The position numbers and the translations under genes are program-made. Below the pieces are notes generated by a model. The model ran no database searches and had not been told where the DNA came from. It worked only from the letters and a program-made list of their open reading frames with translations. A stretch of 64,000 nt of DNA, from NCBI GenBank assembly GCA_019186985.1, contig JABARQ010000005.1, positions 1 through 64,000 on the forward strand, read 5' to 3'. Positions within the stretch are counted from its first letter, which is position 1. Each line of letters opens with the position of its first letter. Shown here one piece after another: positions 10,457 to 18,999 of this stretch. The DNA comes from Prosthecobacter sp. (GTDB lineage Bacteria; Verrucomicrobiota; Verrucomicrobiia; Verrucomicrobiales; Verrucomicrobiaceae).

Positions 10457-11659
10457 TCAGCAGGCCAGGGCTGCGGACAGCAGGTCGTTTTGCAGGGAGG
10501 GGTCGGTGCGCAGGGAGGATTCGGGCGTGGGGCGCAGGGCGGGGGTGATGAGGCCCTGGGCGCCGGTTTTCAGCACGACGGTCTCCAGCGCCTCGGTGAA
10601 GGCGGAGACGGCCATGCCCTCCTCGTCGCGGTCAAAGCTGAGGCCGTTGAGCAGGGCGACGTGCTCGTAGCGGTCGATCCACTCTGCGGCACGGGTCTTG
10701 TAATGCTGAAGGACGACGCGCAGCAGGGACTCGGCTGCACGTTCCTGGGAGTCGCGCAGGATCTGGTAGGCCAGGCAGCGGGCGACGTCGGCGGCGGCGG
10801 CGACAAGGCCGGTTTCGACAGCGCCGGGGTCGAGCTGGCGGTGGCGGTGCTCGTAGTGGAAGCCGAGGTCCACCTGGCACATTTCATGGGTGCGGAGGTG
10901 GCGGTGGACTTCGCAGAGCATGGCGACCTCAAGGCCCCAGGCGGAGGGGATGCTGAAGCGGGAGAGCGTGCCGATGTCGGCGGCAAACTCGCCGGAGAGC
11001 GGGTAACGGAAGCTTTCCAGGTGATCGAGGAGCGGCTGGGGGCCGAGGACCTCCTGGAAGGCCTGGACGAGGGGGAAGATGAGCAGGCGGGTGACGCGGC
11101 CGTAGAGGCGGTCGGCGACGCGGCTGTAGTAGCCCTTGGCGAAGCGGTAGGCCATGCGCGGGTGGGCGACGGGATAGACCAGCTTGGCGAGCAGGCTGGT
11201 GCCGTAGTTCAGGATGTCTGTGTCGTGGCTGACGACGATGCCGTCATGGCCCTTGGCGCGCAGGTAGGTGATTCCGGCCCAGATGTTGGCGCCCTTGCCA
11301 TGGACATGGGCGCCGTTGACGCGGTCGTGGACGGACTGGAGGGCAGGGCCGTCGTTCCAGAGGAGGGTGAGGGGCTTGTCACCGATCCATTCGCGGCACC
11401 TGGCTCGTGCGGACTGCATCTGAGCCTCGTCCATGCCGTTCATGCTGAGGACGACCTCGGCGATGTAGGGTACTTCGGCGACCTGTCGCAGGATGGAGGG
11501 AAGGGCGGGGCGGGTGACCTCGGTGTGCAGGGCGGGCAGCAGGAGGGCGACCTGCTTCTGCTGAGTCAGGGCCACCAGTTCGGCGTCGCGGGCGGTGCTG
11601 TCGGGCGTGGCGAGGTGGTGCAGCGTGGGCAGGCGCGCGTGCTGATAAAAGTCGGCCAT
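10457..11659 (-). CDS. Glucosyl-3-phosphoglycerate synthase-like glycosyltransferase (GT81/GT2 fold)
   Basis: 400 residues. The opening MADFYQHARLPTLHHL resembles that of GpgS enzymes, which transfer glucose from an NDP-sugar to 3-phosphoglycerate in the first step of glucosylglycerate synthesis. The GT-A core is visible: VALLLPALHTEV, then GKGANIWAG and the metal-binding SHDTDI near residue 167. Glucosylglycerate is a compatible solute made under salt stress or nitrogen limitation. No GpgP phosphatase is adjacent. It is the last gene after the TPR protein and pssA, 43 bases downstream of pssA. Another GT2-fold activity remains possible. Confidence 0.68.
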   Translation of the reverse strand: MADFYQHARLPTLHHLATPDSTARDAELVALTQQKQVALLLPALHTEVTRPALPSILRQVAEVPYIAEVVLSMNGMDEAQMQSARARCREWIGDKPLTLLWNDGPALQSVHDRVNGAHVHGKGANIWAGITYLRAKGHDGIVVSHDTDILNYGTSLLAKLVYPVAHPRMAYRFAKGYYSRVADRLYGRVTRLLIFPLVQAFQEVLGPQPLLDHLESFRYPLSGEFAADIGTLSRFSIPSAWGLEVAMLCEVHRHLRTHEMCQVDLGFHYEHRHRQLDPGAVETGLVAAAADVARCLAYQILRDSQERAAESLLRVVLQHYKTRAAEWIDRYEHVALLNGLSFDRDEEGMAVSAFTEALETVVLKTGAQGLITPALRPTPESSLRTDPSLQNDLLSAALAC

Positions 11660-11702
11660 TCGAGGTCGGGAGGTCGGGAGCGGGGAGGGTGGAAAAGGAC
11701 GC

Positions 11703-12581
11703 CTAGATTTGGGAGGCGGCGTCTTTTGGCATCACGGTGTCCCCTGCGTCAACTTCCGATGTGGAAATCTCTTCCGTGACCGGTTCTTCCGGGGCGTCGC
11801 AGGCCTCGCTTTCAATCTCGATGGTCTGGCGCATCTGCCGGGAGATCCAGGGGCGGACGAGGCCGTAGATGAGGTAGCTGACGAAGAGGACGGAAGGCAT
11901 CCACTGCCAGTTGCGGACGCTGAAGGCGACGAGGATGATGGAGATGAGGACCCAGGCGGGGGAGCGGCGGGTGCGCCAGTTGATCGACTTGAAGCTTGGG
12001 TACTCCAGGTCGCTCATCATGAGGTAGGAAAGCATGACCATGAGACCGGCGAGGCCGTATTTCCAGGGGCCGATCTGCTTCTGGCCCTCATCGAGCCAGA
12101 TCATGAGGAGGGTGAGGGAGGCGATGACGCCGGCGGCGGCGGGGATGGGGCAGCCGCGGAAGTGCTTGCTGTTGGTCTTGCTGTCGCTGGCGGCCAGGCA
12201 GTTGAAGCGGGCGAGGCGGAGGGCGCCGCAGACGAGGTAGGCGGAGGCGATGAGCCAGCCGAGGCCGGCCGGGGTTTCGATGTCCTTGAGGACGATGTCA
12301 TGGACGAGCAGGGCGGGTGCGACACCGAAGCTGACGATGTCGGCGATGGAGTCGAGTTCGCGGCCGAACGGGGATTCCTGGCCGCCAAGGCGGGCCACGC
12401 GGCCGTCGAGCACATCGAACAGGCAGGCGGCCAGGATGGCGATGATGGCCCAGTAATAGTGTTCGGTGATCTCGCCTTCGCGGCCTTTGAAGATCTGCAG
12501 GATCGCGACGAAGCCCGACAGGATGTTGCCTGCGGTCATCATTGTCGGCAGCACATAGATGCGGGGTTCGCGCTCGATCAT
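11703..12581 (-). CDS. pssA: CDP-diacylglycerol-serine O-phosphatidyltransferase
   Basis: 292 residues, multiple membrane segments. The CDP-alcohol phosphatidyltransferase signature is complete: DGRVAR, eight residues, G, three, D, three, D (DGRVARLGGQES followed by PFGRELDSIAD), near residues 59-81. The enzyme makes phosphatidylserine from CDP-diacylglycerol and serine, feeding phosphatidylethanolamine synthesis. The highly charged acidic C-terminal tail (EIESEACDAPEEPVTEE) is an unusual extension. The start is preceded by CTTCCCCTCCC and not by a Shine-Dalgarno sequence. No psd gene is nearby. The assignment to serine over glycerol phosphate is by the PssA-like N-terminus (YVLPTMMTAGNILSGF). 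Confidence 0.88.
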   Translation of the reverse strand: MIEREPRIYVLPTMMTAGNILSGFVAILQIFKGREGEITEHYYWAIIAILAACLFDVLDGRVARLGGQESPFGRELDSIADIVSFGVAPALLVHDIVLKDIETPAGLGWLIASAYLVCGALRLARFNCLAASDSKTNSKHFRGCPIPAAAGVIASLTLLMIWLDEGQKQIGPWKYGLAGLMVMLSYLMMSDLEYPSFKSINWRTRRSPAWVLISIILVAFSVRNWQWMPSVLFVSYLIYGLVRPWISRQMRQTIEIESEACDAPEEPVTEEISTSEVDAGDTVMPKDAASQI

Positions 12582-12665
12582 GGGAGGGGAAGTGTAGCGC
12601 GTCAGACGGGCTTGCCTAGGCGGAATCTGGAAAAGTGCCGGAGCGGTGCGGTTCGGCGGCGGGGG

Positions 12666-13379
12666 TCAGTTTGAGTCCTTTTTTCCGGCCTCGGGCAGGG
12701 AGATGTTGGCGATCCAGCGCGCCTCCATGAGTGAGTCGGTGTAGGTGCTGCTTTCTGCGGGCTTGAAGATGCCGTTGGCGCGCTTGATCCAGTCCTCGGC
12801 GCCTGGGACGTCCTTTTTCTGGAAGGCGATGGCGGCCTTGCTGAAGTAGAAGGCGGGGGTGTCGTCCATGAAGGTGAAGTGGGCGTTGAGGATCTTTTCC
12901 GCTTCGGCCAGGCGGTCCTGCTTCACCTCGCAGACGAGTTTTTTGAAGAGCACCATGTGGCGGTAGATGAGCGGCAGCTTGGGATTGTCGTCGAGCAGCT
13001 TCTGGAAGGCGAGGGCTGCGGCCGGCCAGTCATGCTTGACGAAAAGGATCTCCGCCTTGTTGAAGAGCAGGGGGAACTCCCCCGGCGCCAGCTTGAGAGC
13101 CAGGTCAAAGCATTCCTCGGCCTTGGCGAGGTCACGCAGGGCGCTGGTCATGTAGAGCGAGCCGCGGATGTTGATGAGTTCGGGCCGGTCGGGATGCCTG
13201 GCCTCCAGGGAGTCCAGCTTGTCCATCGCCTCGGCGTATTTCTGCGTCTGCATGAGCTGCTGGACCTCCTGGGCCTGCACCACCACGTCCGGCGGCAGCG
13301 GGGCGCGGGCCTGCTGGGCGTTCAGGGGAAGGAAGGTGAAAAGCAGGGCAGCACAGACACGGGATGGGCTTAATTGCAT
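12666..13379 (-). CDS. Secreted TPR-repeat protein
   Basis: 237 residues. A signal peptide (MQLSPSRVCAALLFTFLPLNAQQ) is followed by at least three tetratricopeptide-like units (YAEAMDKLDSLEARHPDRPE; LAKAEECFDLALKLAPGEF; WPAAALAFQKLLDDNPKLP), a fold used for protein-protein contact. The start is fixed by a TTGCCT-N17-TATCTT promoter whose -10 box ends nine bases before ATG 13379. An upstream in-frame ATG would lie in the promoter. It is divergent from the SET gene and 84 bases upstream of pssA. No specific function can be given. Confidence 0.72.
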   Translation of the reverse strand: MQLSPSRVCAALLFTFLPLNAQQARAPLPPDVVVQAQEVQQLMQTQKYAEAMDKLDSLEARHPDRPELINIRGSLYMTSALRDLAKAEECFDLALKLAPGEFPLLFNKAEILFVKHDWPAAALAFQKLLDDNPKLPLIYRHMVLFKKLVCEVKQDRLAEAEKILNAHFTFMDDTPAFYFSKAAIAFQKKDVPGAEDWIKRANGIFKPAESSTYTDSLMEARWIANISLPEAGKKDSN

Positions 13380-13388
13380 ATCTGGAAT

Positions 13389-13417
13389 AAGATAGGGGAC
13401 CGTCTTCCAGCAGGCAA
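13389..13417 (-). promoter_or_regulatory. Promoter of the TPR gene, next to the start codon
   Basis: Minus strand TTGCCT (13412-13417), 17-base spacer, TATCTT (13389-13394), then only nine bases to ATG 13379, so the transcript is probably leaderless. Confidence 0.6.
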
Positions 13418-13474
13418 GCACGGAGCCGTTGCAGGCTTTTCAGGCGCTTTCTTGACTTTAGGTCAGGAGGCGGC

Positions 13475-14116
13475 ATGACATCCGCTCCCCAACCCCACAT
13501 GCCTCAAGCTCCCGAGAAAAAATACTGGGTCGTCCGCGGTTCCTCCATCCACAGCCGCGGCCTCTTCGCCAGGACCGACATTCCTGAAGATGCGCCCATC
13601 ATCGAATATGTGGGTGAGAGGATCACCAAGGCGGAAAGCCAGAGGCGGGGCAAGGCGCTGGAGGAAAAGGCGCGCAAGACCGGCGGCGCCGCCGTCTACA
13701 TCTTCACCCTGAACAGCCGCTACGACATCGACGGCGGTTTCCCCGGCAATCCGGCCCGGCTGATCAACCATTCCTGCGAGCCGAACTGCGAGGCCTACAT
13801 CATCAAGGGCCGCATCTGGATCTACTCGCTGAAGGCGATCCAGAAGGGCGAGGAGCTGACCTACAACTATGGGTTCGACCTTGAAACCTGGGAGGAGCAT
13901 CCCTGCCGCTGTGGCAAGCCGTCCTGCGTGGGTTACATCCTCGACAAGAAGCACTGGAAGAAGCTCGGCCGCATCCTCGAAAAGAAGGCGGAGAAGGAGA
14001 AGAAGATCGCCGAGCTGGAAAAACGCGCCGCTGAACTGCAGAAGGAGCTGGACGCCGACAAGCCGGTCAGTCCGGCAGGCAGCAGCAGGCGCAGCCGCAG
14101 GAAGCTTGCCGCCTGA
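13475..14116 (+). CDS. SET-domain protein lysine methyltransferase
   Basis: 213 residues. The SET core spans about residues 17-135: GRGLF-like SIHSRGLFA, the SAM and lysine-channel motif NHSCEPNC (98-105) and ELTYNYGFD (127-135). A post-SET zinc cluster follows (CRCGKPSC, Cys144, 146 and 151). The last 50 residues form a very basic coiled coil (KKAEKEKKIAELEKRAAELQ, then SSRRSRRK), suited to bind nucleic acid. SET enzymes methylate lysines on proteins; bacterial members are rare and their targets mostly unknown. The start has one of the few Shine-Dalgarno-like sequences in the window (AGGAGG four bases upstream); ATG 13499 is an alternative. Confidence 0.88.
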   Translation: MTSAPQPHMPQAPEKKYWVVRGSSIHSRGLFARTDIPEDAPIIEYVGERITKAESQRRGKALEEKARKTGGAAVYIFTLNSRYDIDGGFPGNPARLINHSCEPNCEAYIIKGRIWIYSLKAIQKGEELTYNYGFDLETWEEHPCRCGKPSCVGYILDKKHWKKLGRILEKKAEKEKKIAELEKRAAELQKELDADKPVSPAGSSRRSRRKLAA

Positions 14117-14194
14117 GCGGGCTGGCGGCTCCAGCCTGCCGCATGGGGCAAGGTGAAACCAGACAGACGGGCGTGATGCCGACGTTATGGCTTC

Positions 14195-15613
14195 ATGCGC
14201 TTTCGGGTCCGTTTTTTCTGCTTTTTGTTCGGCGTCACCTGCCTCCAGGCCGCACGTCCCAACGTGGTCATCATCCTCGCGGACGACCTGGGCTACGGCG
14301 ATCTGGGCTGCTACGGCAACCCCCGGTTTAAGACGCCGCGCATCGACCGCATGGCGGCGGAGGGCGCGAGGCTGACCCAGTTCAACTGCCCGGCCCCTTT
14401 TTGCGCCCCGACCCGAGCCTCGTTGATGACCGGACGCCAGCCCTTCCGCTGCGGCATGACCCAGAATCCTGCGCCGGATGGCGGATCTGAGGCTGATGCC
14501 CTCTTCCTGCCGAAGTCCGAACTGACGCTGGCCCAGGTGCTGAAGTCGGCGGGTTATGTCACGGGCATGGTCGGCAAGTGGCACCTGGGGCACAAGCCCG
14601 GCACGCTGCCCACGGACCGCGGCTTTGACGAATATTTTGGCATTCCCTACTCGAACGACATGCGTCCCGTGCAGGTGCTGGAGGGCGCGCAGGTGGCGGA
14701 ATATCCGGTGGTTCAGGCGACGCTGACGACCCGTTATGCCCGGCGTGCGGCGGACTTCATCCGGCGACAGAAGGACGGGCCGTTCTTCCTCTATTTTGCC
14801 GAGGCGATGCCGCACAAGCCGCTGGCCGCATCTGAGAAGCATTACAAGCAGGGAGCGGCGGGGCTTTATGGCGACGCACTGGCGGACCTGGATGACAGTG
14901 TCGGGGCCGTGCTGGACGCCCTGAAGGAAACCGGGGTCGATGAGCAGACGCTGGTGCTTTTCACCAGTGACAACGGGGCCTGGTTCGGCGGAAGCTGCGG
15001 CGGTCTGCGCGGCATGAAGGGCACGAGTTATGAAGGCGGCTACCGCGTGCCGATGATCGCCCGCTGGCCGGGGCGTATTCCAGCCGGTCATGTCAGCGAT
15101 GGGCTTGCCACCATGATGGACATCTTCGCCACCGTGCTGAAGGCCGCTGATGCGGGCATGCCGGATGACCGTGTGCTGGACGGCCGCGATCTCATGCCGC
15201 TGTTCACCCGCGATGCCGGGTCGCCGCATGAATTCATCTTCGGCCATCAGGGGCCCCGGCTTGCCACCGTTCGGGACGCCCGTTGGAAACTGCATGTGCT
15301 GCCGCCGCGGATGATGGCGTTGAAGCCCGGGGCTGATGGTCGCTGGCAGGATCCCAGGGCTCCGGATGGAGTGACGATCCTGGCCCCCTTTGAGCAGTAC
15401 AACCTGGATGCGCCCCCGGGGCTGACCACAGGGGTGGAGCCGAAGGCGATGCAGCTGTTCGACCTGCAAAACGATCCAGGGGAGCAGAAGGACGTGGCGG
15501 CGGAGCATCCCGGGGAGGTGAAGCGTCTGAAGGCCGCCTTTGACGCGATGAACAGGCAGGTGCCGGAGGTCGCGGAGGTGCGTCGGGCGCCCTATCCAAA
15601 AGTGGTGAAGTAG
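14195..15613 (+). CDS. Secreted sulfatase (arylsulfatase type)
   Basis: 472 residues. A signal peptide (MRFRVRFFCFLFGVTCLQA) precedes the alkaline-phosphatase-like sulfatase fold. Metal ligands sit in VVIILADDLGYGDLG. The formylglycine site is PFCAPTRASLMTGR near residue 70, in the form CxPxR, and VGKWHLGHKPG and LFTSDNGAWFGG follow as in arylsulfatase A-like enzymes. The Cys must be oxidised to formylglycine by a maturation enzyme not found here. The probable substrate is a sulfate ester of a carbohydrate. It lies between the SET gene and an esterase on the same strand. Confidence 0.92.
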   Translation: MRFRVRFFCFLFGVTCLQAARPNVVIILADDLGYGDLGCYGNPRFKTPRIDRMAAEGARLTQFNCPAPFCAPTRASLMTGRQPFRCGMTQNPAPDGGSEADALFLPKSELTLAQVLKSAGYVTGMVGKWHLGHKPGTLPTDRGFDEYFGIPYSNDMRPVQVLEGAQVAEYPVVQATLTTRYARRAADFIRRQKDGPFFLYFAEAMPHKPLAASEKHYKQGAAGLYGDALADLDDSVGAVLDALKETGVDEQTLVLFTSDNGAWFGGSCGGLRGMKGTSYEGGYRVPMIARWPGRIPAGHVSDGLATMMDIFATVLKAADAGMPDDRVLDGRDLMPLFTRDAGSPHEFIFGHQGPRLATVRDARWKLHVLPPRMMALKPGADGRWQDPRAPDGVTILAPFEQYNLDAPPGLTTGVEPKAMQLFDLQNDPGEQKDVAAEHPGEVKRLKAAFDAMNRQVPEVAEVRRAPYPKVVK

Positions 15614-15809
15614 CCGGTGCTGCGCCTGAATCATGGCGGAAAGGCATTTTTTTCCGACCCTCTGGCGCTGTCACTCGGCGGGAGGTTGAAGGGCGGGCCA
15701 GGACCCCTTGGGGGGTGATCTGGCTGGGCGTCTCGTCAAGAGCGGGTCAATGACATGCCATGCGCGACATGATCGACGGCCGCTTTTGGAAACGTTATTC
15801 CGGGACTGC

Positions 15810-17099
15810 ATGCTCCGTTTCGTCCTTGCCCTTCCCGCCGTTCTTGCCCTTTCATCCCTGGCCGCCGAGCAGGTCGGGCCGTGGGATCTCACATCGCTCA
15901 AAAACACCGTGCCTGCGGTGAAGTGGGTGCGGCAGGACCAGCCGATTCATTCGCTGACCTACGCCGGGGAGAAGTACCAGGGCCGTGACACCCGCGTGTT
16001 CGCCTTTTACGCGTCGCCCAAGACGCTGGGTGAGACGGTGAAGGAGGGCGTCCGGTTTCCTGGAGTCGTGCTGATTCATGGCGGCGGGGGCACGGCCTTC
16101 GCCGACTGGGTGCATCTCTGGGCCAGGCGCGGCTACGCAGCGATTGCCATGGACCTGAACGGCTCGCGTCCGCCGGAGCCTGAATTTGACGCGAAGACGG
16201 GCATGGCCGTCGGCAACGGGCACCGGGGCGAGCGCCAGAGGCTTCCGGACGGCGGGCCGCCGCACGGGGCTCCGGAGAAGTTTGGCAGCATCGGTGGCGA
16301 CACCAGCGACGACTGGCCCTTCCATGCCGCCGCATGCGTCCTGCGGGCACATAGTTTGTTGCGCAGCTTTTCAGAGGTGGATCCGGAGCGCACCGCCGTC
16401 ACCGGCATCAGCTGGGGCGGCTACACGACCTGCCTGGCCGCCTCCCTCGATGATCGTTTCAAGGCGGCGGTGCCGGTGTACGGCTGCGGCTTCCTGCATG
16501 AGGGCGAGTCGGTGCAGAAGCCGTCCATCGACAGGCTGGGCGACCGCGCCGCGCAGTGGGTCAGGGAATATGACCCGGGATCGCTGCTGCCGCGCTGCCG
16601 GGTTCCCATCCTCTTCGTCAACGGCACCCATGACATTCACTACCCGCTCGACAGCTACATGAAGAGCTATGCGGTGGTACCTGGGGAGAAGCAGATCCGC
16701 ATCCAGATGAACATGGCGCACGGGCATCCGCCCGGCTGGGCCCCGGCGGAGATCGGCCTGTTCATTGATTCCAAATGCATCGGCGGCAGGCCGCTGCCGG
16801 TTCCGGGCAGGCCGCGCATCGAGGGCGAGGACGTCAACCTGAGCGTCAGGACGACCGCTCCCGGCGGCTTGAAGAAGGCGGCGCTGCATTACACCACCGA
16901 CACCGGCCTGCGGTCGAAGCGGCAGTGGACGACGGTGGATGCGTCGGTTTCCGTGCCTTTTCCTGAACCCAACGGAGGCCTTCGTCTCCAGGTTCAGCGG
17001 GTCAGGGCGCCCCGGCCACCCGCAGAAGCCAACACCTGGTTCATGACCGTCACGGATGACCGTGATGCCATGGTGAGCACCGAGGTGCAGTTTCAGTAA
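15810..17099 (+). CDS. Secreted alpha/beta hydrolase (acetyl xylan esterase/dienelactone hydrolase type)
   Basis: 429 residues from MLRFVLALPAVLALSSLAA, a clear signal peptide; this decides the start against an upstream in-frame ATG. The oxyanion region VVLIHGGGGTAF and nucleophile elbow GISWGG (near residue 200) are followed by the acid-containing FVNGTHDIHYP and the catalytic His in NMAHGHPPGW. The C-terminal 100 residues form a beta-rich extra domain (EDVNLSVRTTAPGGLKKAAL). It probably removes acyl groups from a polysaccharide or a small ester. The adjoining sulfatase supports a carbohydrate-related job. Confidence 0.82.
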   Translation: MLRFVLALPAVLALSSLAAEQVGPWDLTSLKNTVPAVKWVRQDQPIHSLTYAGEKYQGRDTRVFAFYASPKTLGETVKEGVRFPGVVLIHGGGGTAFADWVHLWARRGYAAIAMDLNGSRPPEPEFDAKTGMAVGNGHRGERQRLPDGGPPHGAPEKFGSIGGDTSDDWPFHAAACVLRAHSLLRSFSEVDPERTAVTGISWGGYTTCLAASLDDRFKAAVPVYGCGFLHEGESVQKPSIDRLGDRAAQWVREYDPGSLLPRCRVPILFVNGTHDIHYPLDSYMKSYAVVPGEKQIRIQMNMAHGHPPGWAPAEIGLFIDSKCIGGRPLPVPGRPRIEGEDVNLSVRTTAPGGLKKAALHYTTDTGLRSKRQWTTVDASVSVPFPEPNGGLRLQVQRVRAPRPPAEANTWFMTVTDDRDAMVSTEVQFQ

Positions 17100-17117
17100 G
17101 CGCCCCGGAACCCGGGC

Positions 17118-17150
17118 AAAAAGAAAGCGGAGCCGGATGCCCGGCTCCGC
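17118..17150 (-). terminator. Intrinsic terminator of the small YHS-like gene
   Basis: GCGGAGCCGG (17127-17136) pairs with CCGGCTCCGC (17141-17150) across a 4-base loop. On the minus strand it is followed by TTTCTTTTT. It may also stop the esterase transcript from the other side. Confidence 0.8.
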
Positions 17151-17173
17151 CTCGGAAACAAGTGGCGCGGAGG

Positions 17174-17350
17174 TTACTTGTTCTGCTTCTCGAACTTGGC
17201 CTTGCACTTGTTGCAGCAGAAGGCCACGGTTTTGCCATCCTTGCCGGTGGCGGTGATGCTGGAGTCAGCGGGTTTGCCGCTGATGGGGCACTTGTCAGCC
17301 GCCAGGGCGGTGGAGGCGAACAGGACGAGGGTGGTGAGCAGTGTTTTCAT
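17174..17350 (-). CDS. Small secreted YHS/TRASH-like metal-binding protein
   Basis: 58 residues: a signal peptide (MKTLLTTLVLFASTALA) and a 40-residue mature chain with CPISGKPAD at the front and VAFCCNKCKAKFEKQNK at the end. This cysteine layout matches the YHS/TRASH-type domain (CP.sG... FCC..C...F), which binds heavy metals such as copper. The start MKTLLTT is chosen because it begins the signal peptide. It has its own terminator. Similar lone secreted domains are common in Verrucomicrobia; the specific metal is unknown. Confidence 0.75.
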   Translation of the reverse strand: MKTLLTTLVLFASTALAADKCPISGKPADSSITATGKDGKTVAFCCNKCKAKFEKQNK

Positions 17351-17592
17351 GAAGGTAGAGTGTGGGGACATGCGGCATCTCCGGCCTGAAACGGCCGGAA
17401 AATCATGCGCAGGCTACCTTGGCCGGCGGATGATGTCGATCTTTTCGTTAGACCCCCTGGAAGCGGCCCTCCGTCCGGGGGATGTCCCAGAACTCATGCG
17501 GCCTTTAATTCGAGAGACAATCAAGGCAGGGAGGAATTTTGTTTTGCGTTGTTGTCGGGGAGGGTTTGGATGCTGCGCCTGACACTTTCCTC

Positions 17593-18153
17593 ATGAGTTC
17601 CGTCCCAGCCTCCTCCCTTTCCCCTGACACCACGCTTGCCGAGGTGCTTCGTGCTTATCCCGGGGCGCAGCGGGCGCTTTTTGCCAGGTATCATGTCGGC
17701 GGCTGCAGCGCCTGCGCCTACCAGCCGACGGAGACGATTGCCCAGCTCTGCGTGCGCAACCAGCTTTCGGTTCCCGAAGTCATCGAGCACATCGAGTCCA
17801 GTCACGGTGAGGACATCCGGTTGCAGGTCAGTCCGCAGGAGCTGGCGGAAAGCCTGAAGGCGGGGGCCGAGCTGAAACTGCTGGATGCCCGGACGCGTGA
17901 GGAGCATGAAGCGGTGAAGATTCCTGGGGCGGTGCTGGTCACCCAGGAGCAGGTGCAGGAAGCCTTCAACACCTGGCCCAAGGAGACCCTGATCGTCCTT
18001 TATGATCATACCGGCGGCCGCAGCATGGACGTGGCGGCTTATTTCCTGGGGCACGGTTTTACGAACACCAGGTGCCTGGCCGGAGGCATCGACGCCTACA
18101 GCCGCGAGGTCGATCCGAGCCTGCCAAGGTATCGTGTGGAGATCGAAGGCTGA
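17593..18153 (+). CDS. DUF1858-like domain fused to a rhodanese domain without the active cysteine
   Basis: 186 residues. Residues 12-65 (TTLAEVLRAYPGAQRALFAR, then GGCSACAY) resemble the DUF1858/ScdA-N domain with Cys38 and Cys41. Residues 80-180 form a rhodanese domain (KLLDARTREEHEAVKIPGAV, AGGIDAYSREVD). The catalytic loop should read C-x-x-G-x-R, but is YDHTGGRS, with Asp138 in place of Cys, so sulfur transfer by the usual route is not expected. It may act as a binding module. It begins a plus-strand run with radC 46 bases downstream. Confidence 0.75.
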   Translation: MSSVPASSLSPDTTLAEVLRAYPGAQRALFARYHVGGCSACAYQPTETIAQLCVRNQLSVPEVIEHIESSHGEDIRLQVSPQELAESLKAGAELKLLDARTREEHEAVKIPGAVLVTQEQVQEAFNTWPKETLIVLYDHTGGRSMDVAAYFLGHGFTNTRCLAGGIDAYSREVDPSLPRYRVEIEG

Positions 18154-18199
18154 GGCCGGCCGGTGGTTCTGAAGGTGCAAGGCCAGCCTGATTGAAACG

Positions 18200-18892
18200 A
18201 TGTCCCGCATCCATGACATCCCTGAAGAAGACCGTCCGCGGGAGCGGCTGATGCGCCTGGGGGCCGGGGCTCTTTCGGATGCGGAGCTGCTGGCCATCTT
18301 CATCAACACGGGCATGAAAGGTGAAAACGCGCTGCAGGTGGCCCATCGGCTGATGCGGGAGCAGGGAAGCCTGAGAAACCTGTCACGCATCGAGGCGGTC
18401 GAGCTGGCTCACATGCGGGCGCTGGGGCCTGCCAAGGCGGCTCTGCTGGCGGCATCGTTTGAACTGGGTCGGCGGGCGGAGCAGGCGGCGGCCCGGGAGC
18501 TGCCTCTGGACAGGCCGGAGCTGGTGTACCGGTTCATCGGTGCGGAGATGCAGGCCCTGAGCCATGAGTCGGTGCGGGTGATCCTGCTGAACCAGCGGCT
18601 CTGCCTGGTGCGGCAGGAGGAGCTGTTCCGGGGCACCATCAACGAATCCACCGCCCACCCCCGCGACATTGTCACCAAGGCCCTGGTGCATCGCGTGCCG
18701 GCCTTCATCCTGGTTCACAACCATCCCTCCGGCGACCCGTCGCCGAGCGATGCTGACAAGCGGCTGACGCGGCGGTTGAAAGAGGCCGCCGACCTGCTGG
18801 GGCTGTGTTTTACGGATCACCTTATCGTGGGCTGTCCGGCAGAGGGGCGGCTGCAGCCGTATTTCAGCTTTCGGGAGTGCGGCCTGCTCTGA
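18200..18892 (+). CDS. radC: RadC family JAB/MPN-domain protein
   Basis: 230 residues. An N-terminal helix-hairpin-helix region (LSDAELLAIFINTGMKGENA) is followed by the RadC MPN domain. The metal motif HNHPSGDPSPSDAD (residues 173-186) is intact, as is the upstream Glu (RQEELFRGTINES). The name comes from an E. coli mutant whose repair phenotype was later traced elsewhere, so the function remains uncertain; a metal-dependent hydrolase linked to DNA is likely. It sits between the rhodanese-like gene and trpG, all on the plus strand. Confidence 0.93.
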   Translation: MSRIHDIPEEDRPRERLMRLGAGALSDAELLAIFINTGMKGENALQVAHRLMREQGSLRNLSRIEAVELAHMRALGPAKAALLAASFELGRRAEQAAARELPLDRPELVYRFIGAEMQALSHESVRVILLNQRLCLVRQEELFRGTINESTAHPRDIVTKALVHRVPAFILVHNHPSGDPSPSDADKRLTRRLKEAADLLGLCFTDHLIVGCPAEGRLQPYFSFRECGLL

Positions 18893-18999
18893 AGCCGCTG
18901 CAGGCTGGATCTGGGAGGGTGGAGAACAGGGAAGGGGCTGGCGAAGCCATTGCAAAGCCGCGCCATCGACGGTAAACACCCTGAACGGAATCCCATCCC

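Noticed and set aside
13463..15634. A 723-residue minus-strand frame opposite the SET and sulfatase genes
   Set aside because: It shadows two genes with intact catalytic motifs and its own sequence has no recognisable domain.
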